From contig CAIOXF010000249.1 of NCBI GenBank assembly GCA_903862155.1, positions 1 through 6,057 on the forward strand: a stretch of DNA of 6,057 nucleotides. Reading direction: 5' to 3'. Of this stretch, positions 1-6,057 are shown one piece after another (position 1 is the first letter of the stretch; the number at the start of each line of letters is the position of its first letter). The DNA comes from an uncultured cyanobacterium. Its GTDB lineage: Bacteria; Cyanobacteriota; Cyanobacteriia; PCC-6307; Cyanobiaceae. The notes below the pieces were generated by a model. The model saw nothing but the letters and a program-made list of their open reading frames with translations. It made no database searches and had not been told where the DNA came from. The translations under genes were made by a program, and so were the position numbers.

Positions 1-315
1 GTGGGGAGCAGGGCTCTCGGCATCCCCCGCCGCCTCGATGAGAGCCTCTCGCGCATCGAGCAGGGCGATCTGCAGGTCCAGATCCGTGCCGGTGAAACCG
101 ATCGGCTGCTGCGCCGCCTAGCTCTTGCTCAGCAGAGTGCAGGCCAGTCGTTCCTGCTGGGTGGTTTAGCCGTGGCTTCGGCTCTGCTGGCGGCCAGTGC
201 TCGCCCCGTGCTGGTGGCCGTTCCCTTGGTGCTGGGGGTGCCCGTGGCCCTGAGCTGGCTCAAGTCCCAGGCCCGCCTGGCCCGCGATGGCCGCCTGGAT
301 CAGTTGACCCGCTGA
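1..315 (+). CDS. ABC1/AarF (UbiB-type) kinase-like protein, C-terminal end (5'-truncated)
   Basis: This is the last 104 or so codons of a gene that begins before the window; the GTG at position 1 is only the edge. The segment ALGIPRRLDESLSRIEQGDLQVQI, followed by an Arg/Leu-rich helix (residues 35-42) and two hydrophobic segments (about 49-66 and 69-87), is the typical tail of cyanobacterial ABC1-family proteins: a linker after the kinase-like fold, then a C-terminal membrane hairpin. A short basic end (KSQARLARDGRLDQLTR) follows. ABC1/UbiB proteins are atypical kinases or ATPases linked to quinone and prenyl-lipid metabolism, and in cyanobacteria they probably act at the membrane. The catalytic motifs lie outside the window, so activity cannot be judged. 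The gene converges on eno with 18 bases between stop codons. Family assignment rests on the tail alone. Confidence 0.75.
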   Translation: MGSRALGIPRRLDESLSRIEQGDLQVQIRAGETDRLLRRLALAQQSAGQSFLLGGLAVASALLAASARPVLVAVPLVLGVPVALSWLKSQARLARDGRLDQLTR

Positions 316-324
316 TCCAGGCGG
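291..324. terminator. Bidirectional hairpin terminator between ABC1 kinase gene and eno
   Basis: Bases 291-303 (ccgcctggatcag) are the perfect reverse complement of 312-324 (ctgatccaggcgg). They form a 13-bp stem with an 8-base loop (304-311) that overlaps the last codons and stop (313-315) of the kinase gene. No T-run follows on either strand, so it is not a classical Rho-independent terminator. Its position between two convergent genes and its stability suggest it ends transcription, or protects the 3' ends, of both. A further copy of TGGATCAG at 330-337 overlaps the eno stop codon and could pair with 312-319 instead, forming an alternative 8-bp stem. Confidence 0.6.
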
Positions 325-333
325 GGACTTGGA

Positions 334-1626
<1,293 letters not shown>

Positions 1627-1649
1627 GTAAAGCCCGGCTGTCGCTGTAT

Positions 1650-1679
1650 GGGCAGGATCCTATGGGGCACCCCCTGCCC
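1650..1679. repeat. Inverted repeat in eno/gloA divergent intergenic region
   Basis: GGGCAGG (1650-1656) and CCTGCCC (1673-1679) are perfect 7-bp inverted copies separated by 16 bases. The interval contains a nested GGGG-CA-CCCC (1664-1673) and the candidate eno -10 element. The half-sites are 23 bp apart start to start, about two helical turns, which would suit a dimeric regulator. It could equally be a transcript hairpin on the gloA side or chance in GC-rich DNA. No regulator can be named. Confidence 0.4.
1657..1662 (-). promoter_or_regulatory. Candidate -10 element of eno promoter
   Basis: Read on the - strand, 1662-1657 is TAGGAT, a fair match to the TATAAT-type -10 box used by cyanobacterial sigma-70 factors. 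It lies about 30 bases upstream of the eno GTG start, implying a short leader. The nearest TTGACA-like hexamer (TTGTCA, 1693-1688) is 25 bases away, too far for a normal spacer, so if real this is a promoter without a proper -35 box. It falls inside the inverted repeat 1650-1679. Confidence 0.3.
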
Positions 1680-1737
1680 TCCATTTGTGACAACGGGCAC
1701 CGGCTCAGCGATCCCGGAATCAACACCTCGGGCTCGC

Positions 1738-1743
1738 CACAAT
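1738..1743 (+). promoter_or_regulatory. Candidate -10 element of gloA promoter
   Basis: CACAAT followed by GGGG at 1738-1747 resembles the TACAATGGG-like -10 region common before picocyanobacterial genes. Transcription would start near 1750, leaving roughly 18 bases of leader before the gloA ATG. No convincing -35 hexamer is found 16-18 bases upstream, so the call is weak. Confidence 0.3.
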
Positions 1744-1767
1744 GGGGTCTGGCCGACACCCATTCCC

Positions 1768-2160
1768 ATGCGCCTGCTGCACACGATGCTCCGGGTGGGC
1801 GATCTCGAGCGATCCCTCTCTTTCTATACGGAGGTGCTGGGCATGCAGTTGCTCCGCCGCAAGGACTACCCCAGTGGCCGCTTCACCCTGGCCTTCGTGG
1901 GCTATGGCGATGAGAGCGACCACACCGTGTTGGAGCTCACCCACAACTGGGACACCAGCAGCTACGCGATCGGCTCCGGTTACGGCCACATCGCCATTGG
2001 CGTCGACGACATCTATGGGGTGTGCGGGCAGATTCAGGCCAAGGGCGGTCGTATCACCCGTGAGCCGGGGCCGATGAAGCACGGCAGCACCGTGATTGCC
2101 TTTGTGGAAGACCCTGATGGCTACAAGGTGGAGCTGATCCAGCTCTCCTCCCGCGCCTGA
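1768..2160 (+). CDS. gloA: Lactoylglutathione lyase (glyoxalase I)
   Basis: Glyoxalase I isomerises the hemithioacetal of methylglyoxal and glutathione to S-lactoylglutathione, the first step in removing the toxic by-product of triose phosphates. The 130-residue protein is a single vicinal-oxygen-chelate subunit with two beta-alpha-beta-beta-beta modules. All four metal ligands sit where they do in the Ni-dependent E. coli enzyme: His5, Glu56, His74 and Glu122. Family motifs are visible: MLRVGDLERSLSFYTEVLGM (7-26), GYGHIAIGVDD (71-81) and EDPDGYKVELIQ (114-125). The absence of the insertions seen in Zn-type long forms also favours the Ni/Co class. The ATG at 1768 is chosen because it puts His5 in register; the same frame stays open far upstream, but only as antisense to eno. 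No Shine-Dalgarno is evident. The gene ends 7 bases before the clpB-like gene, suggesting co-transcription. Confidence 0.95.
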   Translation: MRLLHTMLRVGDLERSLSFYTEVLGMQLLRRKDYPSGRFTLAFVGYGDESDHTVLELTHNWDTSSYAIGSGYGHIAIGVDDIYGVCGQIQAKGGRITREPGPMKHGSTVIAFVEDPDGYKVELIQLSSRA

Positions 2161-2163
2161 GGG
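2159..2163 (+). promoter_or_regulatory. Possible ribosome binding site of the clpB-like gene
   Basis: GAGGG overlaps the gloA stop codon and lies 4 bases before the ATG at 2168. It is one of the few Shine-Dalgarno-like sequences in this window. The close spacing fits translational coupling of clpB to gloA, but it is short and rather near the start. Confidence 0.35.
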
Positions 2164-2167
2164 CCTG

Positions 2168-4918
2168 ATGCGTTCCACACCCTCGGCTCCCGCCAGCCTC
2201 ACGGCCGAACCCGATCGCTTCAGCGACGACGCCTGGGAGCTGCTGCTTGCCGCCCAGGACCAGGCCCGCCGCTGGCGCCACGGGGCGATGGATGTGGAGC
2301 ACCTGCTCCAGGCCCTCTGGGTAGACCGCCGCTTCGCCAGCTGGGTGGAGCCCCTGCCGGTGAATCCCGATCGCCTGCTCGACCGGCTGGAAGCCTTCTG
2401 CGCCGACCAGCCCCCCGCCCGCAGTGACGAGCTCTACATCGGAGACGCCCTCGAGGATCTGTTGGAAGACGCCGACCGGGTGCGCGGGCGCTGGGGCGAT
2501 GGCCTGCTGGAGGTGAACCATCTGCTGGTGGCCCTGATTGAGGAACCCCGCATCGGCGCCTCGGTGCTGGCGGGTGAGGGCCTGAACCAAGACATGCTGC
2601 GCCGCCGGGGGGCTGGTGCGCGCCCACCCTCAACACCTGCCCCAGTGGCGGTCCCCCCTGAGGTGGAGGCCGATCGGATCGATGGGGCTCCACCGGCGAG
2701 GCCCGCTTCTCGGGTGATGGCTGCTGTTGCCCAGCCAGCCGCTGTTGCTCCAGCGGTGGTAGCTGCTCCCCCGCCGGTGCCCGGTGAACTGCGCCTGGAG
2801 GCCGAGCCCCCCGAACCCACCGCCCTGGAGCGCTATGGCCGGGATCTCACCGCTGCTGCCCGGGCTGGCGAGCTCGATCCGGTGATCGGCCGCGACAGCG
2901 AGATCCGCCGACTGATCCAGGTGCTCTCACGCCGCAGCAAGAACAACCCGGTGCTGATCGGTGAGCCAGGTGTCGGCAAAACCGCCGTGGCCGAGTTGCT
3001 GGCCCAGCGGATCGTGGTCGGTGAGGTGCCCGACGCCCTGCGGGGCCAGCGCCTGGTGGCCCTGGATCTGGGGGCGCTGATCGCAGGCGCCAAGTTCCGC
3101 GGGCAATTCGAGGAGCGCCTGCGTCAGGTGCTGGATGAGGTGCGCGAGGCCGATGCCAACGCCGGTGGCGTGATTCTCTTTATCGATGAGCTGCACACCG
3201 TGGTGAGCAGCGAGCGCTCCAGCGCCGATGCCGGCAGCATCCTCAAGCCGGCTCTCGCGCGCGGCGAGCTGCGCTGCGTGGGGGCCACCACCCCCGAGGA
3301 CTATCGCCGCAGCATTGGGAAGGATCCTGCCCTCGAACGCCGTTTCCAGCAGGTGCCGATCCGCGAGCCCGACCTCGACACCAGCGTGGAAATCCTGCGC
3401 GGGCTCAAGGAGCGCTATGAGCTCCACCATGGCGTGAGCATCACCGATGGGGCTCTGGTGGCCGCGGCGCGGCTGGCCGATCGCTACATCGCCGATCGCT
3501 GCTTGCCCGATTCCGCCATCGACCTGATCGATGAGGCCGCCGCCCAGCTGCGCATGGAGGTGACCTCCAAGCCGCGGTTGGTAGAGGAGGCCGAAGCGGA
3601 ACTGCGGCGGGTGGAGTTGGCCCTGCTGGCGGCGGAAGCCTCGCCACTGGAGGAGCGCACGTCCCTGCAGGAGCGGCGGCGCCAGGCTACCCAAGACCTC
3701 AATGCTCTGCAGCAGCGCTGGCAGGCGGAGCGGGAGCGGCTGGCGGAGCTGCGCGACTTGCTGCAGGAGGATGAATCCCTGCGACTGGCGATTGCCGAGG
3801 CCGAGCGCGACGGCGATTACGAAGAAGCAGCCCGGCTGCAGATGGACCAACTGCAGGGGGTGCAGCAGCGCCGCGAGGCCCTCGAGGCTGAGCTCCAGCG
3901 CGACCCGATGCTGCGCGAGCAGGTGGAGCCAGGCGACATCGCCGATGTGGTGGCTCGCTCCACCGGCATCCCGGTGCAGCGTCTGCTGGCTGGCGAGCGC
4001 CAGAAGCTGCTGGAGCTGGAGGCGCGCCTGGGTGAGCGGGTGATTGGCCAGCTGGAGGCCGTGACGGCGGTGGCGGCGGCGATCCGCCGGGCAAGGGCCG
4101 GGATGCAGTCGGCTCGCCGGCCGGTGGGCTCCTTCCTGTTCCTTGGCCCCACCGGTGTAGGCAAAACCGAGTTGGCCAAGGCCCTGGCTGCGGCGCTCTT
4201 CGATGAGGAGGAAGCGCTGGTGCGCTTCGACATGAGCGAATTCATGGAGCGCAACGCCGTGGCTCGGCTCGTGGGGGCCCCTCCGGGCTACGTGGGCTAC
4301 GAGGAGGGCGGCCAGCTCACCGAGGCGGTGCGGCGACGGCCCTACGCCGTGCTGCTTCTGGATGAGGTGGAGAAGGCCCACCCCGAGGTGTTCAACCTGC
4401 TGCTGCAGGTGCTCGACGACGGCCGTCTCACCGACTCTCAGGGCCGCACGGTGGACTTCCGCCACACCGTGGTGATCATGACCAGCAACCTGGCCAGCCG
4501 GGCGATCCTCGAGAACGCCCGCCAGGCCTTGGGCGAGCAGCAGCTCCAGCAGCAGCTCGATCAGGCCCTCGCCAGCCAGTTCCGGCCCGAGTTCCTCAAC
4601 CGCATTGATGAGGTGATTTGCTTCCGGCCCCTGGAGCGCTCCGACCTGCAGCGGATCGTGCGCCTGCAGCTGGCGGAGCTTTCGGCCTTGCTGGCCGAGC
4701 AGCAGCTGCGCCTGGAGGTGGCCGAACCCGTGGTGGATGCCCTGGCCCAGCAGGGCTATGAGCCCGAATATGGCGCCCGCCCCCTGCGGCGTGTGCTGCG
4801 CCGGCAGATCGAGAATCCGCTGGCCACGGAGCTGCTGGCCGAGCGCTTCAGCGGGGCCAGGGGTGTGCGGGTCGAGGCCGGTGATGCAGACACGCTGCGG
4901 TTTGAGCCCCTGGTGTGA
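2168..4918 (+). CDS. clpB: ClpB-type Hsp100 AAA+ chaperone/disaggregase, divergent (ClpB2-like)
   Basis: This is a two-ring AAA+ ATPase of 916 residues, against about 855-875 for usual ClpB. In order: a Clp N-domain with two repeats (about 19-75 and 88-146); a Pro/Ala-rich linker (about 148-218); D1 (about 219-468) with Walker A GEPGVGKT (265-272), Walker B ILFIDE (336-341), pore loop GAKFRGQF (307-314) and arginine fingers 391-392; a coiled-coil middle domain (about 470-586); and D2 with Walker A GPTGVGKT (660-667), pore loop GYVGY (707-711), Walker B LLLDE (729-733), sensor-1 Asn774, Arg812 and sensor-2 GAR (869-871). All catalytic residues are present. The long middle domain and the lack of an IGF/IGL ClpP-docking loop in D2 mark it as ClpB rather than ClpC or ClpA, so it should refold or remodel clients without ClpP. 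The middle domain is atypical (see findings). Cyanobacteria often have two ClpB paralogues; this divergent one in the eno-secE neighbourhood is probably ClpB2, though that label is inferred. Confidence 0.9.
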   Translation: MRSTPSAPASLTAEPDRFSDDAWELLLAAQDQARRWRHGAMDVEHLLQALWVDRRFASWVEPLPVNPDRLLDRLEAFCADQPPARSDELYIGDALEDLLEDADRVRGRWGDGLLEVNHLLVALIEEPRIGASVLAGEGLNQDMLRRRGAGARPPSTPAPVAVPPEVEADRIDGAPPARPASRVMAAVAQPAAVAPAVVAAPPPVPGELRLEAEPPEPTALERYGRDLTAAARAGELDPVIGRDSEIRRLIQVLSRRSKNNPVLIGEPGVGKTAVAELLAQRIVVGEVPDALRGQRLVALDLGALIAGAKFRGQFEERLRQVLDEVREADANAGGVILFIDELHTVVSSERSSADAGSILKPALARGELRCVGATTPEDYRRSIGKDPALERRFQQVPIREPDLDTSVEILRGLKERYELHHGVSITDGALVAAARLADRYIADRCLPDSAIDLIDEAAAQLRMEVTSKPRLVEEAEAELRRVELALLAAEASPLEERTSLQERRRQATQDLNALQQRWQAERERLAELRDLLQEDESLRLAIAEAERDGDYEEAARLQMDQLQGVQQRREALEAELQRDPMLREQVEPGDIADVVARSTGIPVQRLLAGERQKLLELEARLGERVIGQLEAVTAVAAAIRRARAGMQSARRPVGSFLFLGPTGVGKTELAKALAAALFDEEEALVRFDMSEFMERNAVARLVGAPPGYVGYEEGGQLTEAVRRRPYAVLLLDEVEKAHPEVFNLLLQVLDDGRLTDSQGRTVDFRHTVVIMTSNLASRAILENARQALGEQQLQQQLDQALASQFRPEFLNRIDEVICFRPLERSDLQRIVRLQLAELSALLAEQQLRLEVAEPVVDALAQQGYEPEYGARPLRRVLRRQIENPLATELLAERFSGARGVRVEAGDADTLRFEPLV

Positions 4919-4919
4919 G

Positions 4920-4947
4920 GTGGCACGTTTCAGGCGTCCGGTAGGGT
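4920..4947 (+). promoter_or_regulatory. Candidate promoter of secE-nusG
   Basis: In the 73-base gap between the clpB-like gene and secE, GTGGCA (4920-4925, 4 of 6 matches to TTGACA) and TAGGGT (4942-4947, 3 of 6 to TATAAT) are separated by 16 bases. This would start transcription near 4954 and give secE a leader of about 38 bases. It would let the translation/export block be expressed apart from gloA-clpB. The match is modest. Confidence 0.35.
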
Positions 4948-4991
4948 GATCGTTTGCCGAATCGCGCGGACGCACCCGTGCGCCAGCGCTC

Positions 4992-5219
4992 GTGGAACCC
5001 ACCGCCCCGACAACCACCACCAGCCAGCCCCAAGCTGAGGCCAGCCCCAAGGGGTTTGCCGCCGCCAGCCTCGATGAGCTGCGCAAGGTGGTTTGGCCCA
5101 GCCGTCAGCAGCTCTTCAGTGAGTCGGTGGCGGTGATCCTGATGGTGAGCCTCTCGGCTGCGGCCATTGCTGCCGTCGACCGCTTCTACGGCTGGGCCGC
5201 CACCCAGGTGTTCCGCTGA
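4992..5219 (+). CDS. secE: Preprotein translocase subunit SecE
   Basis: SecE is the small clamp subunit of the SecYEG channel that moves proteins across or into the cytoplasmic and thylakoid membranes. This 75-residue protein has a disordered Thr/Pro/Gln-rich start (1-20), the conserved amphipathic helix and hinge (SLDELRKVVWPSRQQ, 26-40) and a single hydrophobic transmembrane segment (about 44-62), then a short tail ending FYGWAATQVFR. One membrane span is normal for cyanobacterial SecE, unlike the three-span E. coli form. The GTG at 4992 is the first usable start and gives a typical length, but no Shine-Dalgarno is seen; a later start would remove only the poorly conserved N-terminus. nusG follows after 20 bases, the standard bacterial secE-nusG pair. 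Confidence 0.93.
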   Translation: MEPTAPTTTTSQPQAEASPKGFAAASLDELRKVVWPSRQQLFSESVAVILMVSLSAAAIAAVDRFYGWAATQVFR

Positions 5220-5239
5220 TCTCCCTTCCCTGAGCCCCC

Positions 5240-5929
5240 GTGTCTGAGTCCTTGACCGACAGCCATCTCGACACCGACGGTTTCAGCGCCGACGACATCT
5301 CCGTCGATACCGCAGCCGAGGCCCCGGTGATCGCCGAAGCTCCTTCCGCCGATCAGCTGCGGCCCCAGGTGGCCCGCTGGTATGCCGTACAGGTGGCTTC
5401 CAGCTGCGAAAAGAAGGTGAAGGCCACCCTGGAGCAGCGGGCGGTCACCCTCGGAGTGGACAACCGTATTTATGAGATCGAGATCCCCCAGACCCCCGGG
5501 GTGAAGCTCAAGAAAGATGGCAGTCGCCAGTCGATCGAGGAGAAGGTGTTCCCCGGCTATGTGCTGGTGCGCATGGTCCTCGATGAGGACACGATGATGG
5601 CCGTGCGCAGCACGCCGAACGTCATCAACTTCGTGGGTCAGGAAGACCGCCGCGCCACCGCCAAGGCCCGCGGTCACATCAAGCCCCGCCCCCTCAGTCG
5701 CCAGGAGGTGGATCGCATCTTCAAGCGCGCCGCCGAGAAGAAGGCGGTGGTGAAGGTCGACCTCACCGAGGGCGATCAGATTCTCGTGACCGCCGGACCC
5801 TTCAAGGACTTCCAGGGCGAGGTCATCGAGGTATCGGGCGAGCGCAACAAACTCAAGGCCCTGCTCTCGATCTTTGGCCGGGAAACCCCAGTGGAGCTCG
5901 AGTTTTCCCAGATCAGCAAGCAGAGCTGA
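5240..5929 (+). CDS. nusG: Transcription termination/antitermination factor NusG
   Basis: NusG binds the RNA polymerase clamp to control elongation and pausing, and its KOW domain links polymerase to the ribosome or other partners. The 229-residue protein has an acidic, probably disordered N-terminal extension (about 1-44), an NGN domain (about 45-155) with RWYAVQVASSCEKKV and the FPGYVLVRM strand (104-112), and a KOW domain (about 173-229) with EGDQILVTAGPFKDFQGEVIEV (177-198) followed by the FGRETPVELEFSQI strands. It is longer than E. coli NusG (181 residues), mainly through the N-terminal extension and the insert around 83-101. The start is GTG at 5240. The preceding 20 bases are pyrimidine-rich with no Shine-Dalgarno, so the exact start is less certain than the gene. 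It lies between secE and rplK and is probably co-transcribed with secE. Confidence 0.97.
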   Translation: MSESLTDSHLDTDGFSADDISVDTAAEAPVIAEAPSADQLRPQVARWYAVQVASSCEKKVKATLEQRAVTLGVDNRIYEIEIPQTPGVKLKKDGSRQSIEEKVFPGYVLVRMVLDEDTMMAVRSTPNVINFVGQEDRRATAKARGHIKPRPLSRQEVDRIFKRAAEKKAVVKVDLTEGDQILVTAGPFKDFQGEVIEVSGERNKLKALLSIFGRETPVELEFSQISKQS

Positions 5930-5946
5930 GGCCCCGGCCCCAGTTC

Positions 5947-5977
5947 AGCGGCCACTTCCCTGCGGAGGGTGGCCGTT
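5947..5977 (+). terminator. Hairpin after nusG: terminator or attenuator before rplK
   Basis: AGCGGCCAC (5947-5955) pairs with GTGGCCGTT (5969-5977): eight Watson-Crick pairs and one G-U. Inside, CCT (5959-5961) pairs with AGG (5966-5968) under a GCGG loop, leaving a 3-base bulge. It begins 18 bases after the nusG stop. Only a weak pyrimidine stretch (TTCTC) follows, so it may be a partial terminator or attenuator setting the ratio of secE-nusG to ribosomal-protein transcripts, or an mRNA processing site. Confidence 0.5.
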
Positions 5978-5984
5978 CTCGACC

Positions 5985-6028
5985 CGCCGCTCCCACCAGT
6001 GGCGATCCGCAGTGCTTCCTTCGGGGAG
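5985..6028 (+). promoter_or_regulatory. Structured rplK leader (two hairpins, one with a UUCG tetraloop)
   Basis: Two more hairpins can be drawn before rplK. In the first, CGCCGC (5985-5990) pairs with GTGGCG (5999-6004), including one G-U, around an 8-base loop. In the second, CTTCC (6015-6019) pairs with GGGAG (6024-6028), including one U-G, closed by C(UUCG)G, an exceptionally stable tetraloop. The second ends 21 bases before the rplK ATG. The L11-L1 operon is autoregulated by L1 binding its leader in E. coli and other organisms, so a similar role is plausible. No L1-site consensus was established here, and a promoter in this leader was not identified. Confidence 0.35.
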
Positions 6029-6049
6029 TTCAGTTCCGACGCACAGACG

Positions 6050-6057
6050 ATGGCCAA
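6050..6057 (+). CDS. rplK: 50S ribosomal protein L11, first codons only (3'-truncated)
   Basis: The window ends ATG GCC AA, encoding Met-Ala-(Lys or Asn), which fits the MAKK start of bacterial L11. The call depends mostly on order: rplK almost always follows secE-nusG in cyanobacteria and many other bacteria. It starts 120 bases after the nusG stop, with no clear Shine-Dalgarno. Only two full codons are present, so it cannot be verified from the window. Confidence 0.7.

Noticed and set aside
3570..3925. Repetitive-looking CTGCAG/GAGGCC-rich stretch in the clpB-like gene.
   Set aside because: It encodes the Glu/Arg/Leu/Gln-rich coiled-coil middle domain; heptad-like protein composition explains the recurring codons, not a DNA repeat.
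2168..4918. Possible ClpC or ClpA (ClpP-partner) identity for the Hsp100 gene.
   Set aside because: No IGF/IGL-type loop is present in D2 between the sensor-1 region and the FRPEFLNR motif, and the middle domain has the long ClpB-type length, despite its UVR-like segment.
4919..4991. The 73-base gap before secE is tRNA-sized, and a tRNA-Trp sits near secE in some bacteria.
   Set aside because: There is no GTTCRA-like T-loop, no cloverleaf pairing between the ends and no anticodon arm. A short CGCA/TGCG stem (4971-4982) is all that can be folded.
2927..5086. A 719-codon open frame on the - strand across the clpB-like gene and into secE.
   Set aside because: Composition is biased (His, Gln, Leu, Gly) with no domain, and the opposite strand encodes complete AAA+ motifs. 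It is a shadow frame caused by GC-rich third positions.
5776..6057. A - strand open frame of 93 codons over the end of nusG and the rplK leader.
   Set aside because: It runs antisense to the conserved KOW domain of nusG, has no family resemblance, and covers a leader better explained by RNA structure.

Overview
The window looks like core chromosome from a GC-rich picocyanobacterium of the Synechococcus/Cyanobium group. This is inferred from three things: protein sequences of picocyanobacterial type (enolase opening MIDSLDLVIDTVV, NusG with a conserved RWYAVQVASSCEKKVKATLE block, SecE with VVWPSRQQ), the gene order ABC1 kinase - eno - gloA - clpB - secE - nusG - rplK, and the high G+C of third codon positions. 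No mobile element, phage gene, CRISPR array, tRNA or rRNA was found. Every gene appears intact apart from the two cut by the window edges.

Layout. Positions 1-315 hold the C-terminal end of an ABC1/AarF (UbiB-type) kinase-like protein on the + strand. It converges on eno (334-1626, - strand), which encodes enolase. A perfect 13-bp hairpin at the junction probably ends transcription from both sides. eno is divergent from gloA (1768-2160, +), a Ni-type glyoxalase I, across a 141-bp intergenic region with candidate promoters for both directions and an inverted repeat. Seven bases after gloA comes a 916-residue Hsp100 disaggregase of the ClpB family (2168-4918, +). A 73-bp gap with a possible promoter leads to secE (4992-5219) and nusG (5240-5929). 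A 120-base leader with several hairpins then precedes the first codons of rplK (from 6050).

How the genes relate. Enolase acts in lower glycolysis, and glyoxalase I removes methylglyoxal, a by-product of triose phosphates. The ClpB-like chaperone rescues or remodels aggregated proteins, so gloA-clpB may be a small damage-control transcription unit. secE-nusG-rplK is the widespread protein-export / transcription-elongation / ribosomal-protein block.

Nothing here amounts to an undescribed multi-gene system. The most distinctive item is the ClpB-like protein. It has a long Pro/Ala-rich linker after the N-domain, a Phe instead of Tyr in the first pore loop, a changed second D1 loop, and a middle domain whose usual DnaK-contact motif is replaced by a UVR-like segment reminiscent of ClpC. 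The other points worth checking are regulatory RNA/DNA structures at the kinase/eno junction, the eno/gloA divergent region and the nusG-rplK leader.
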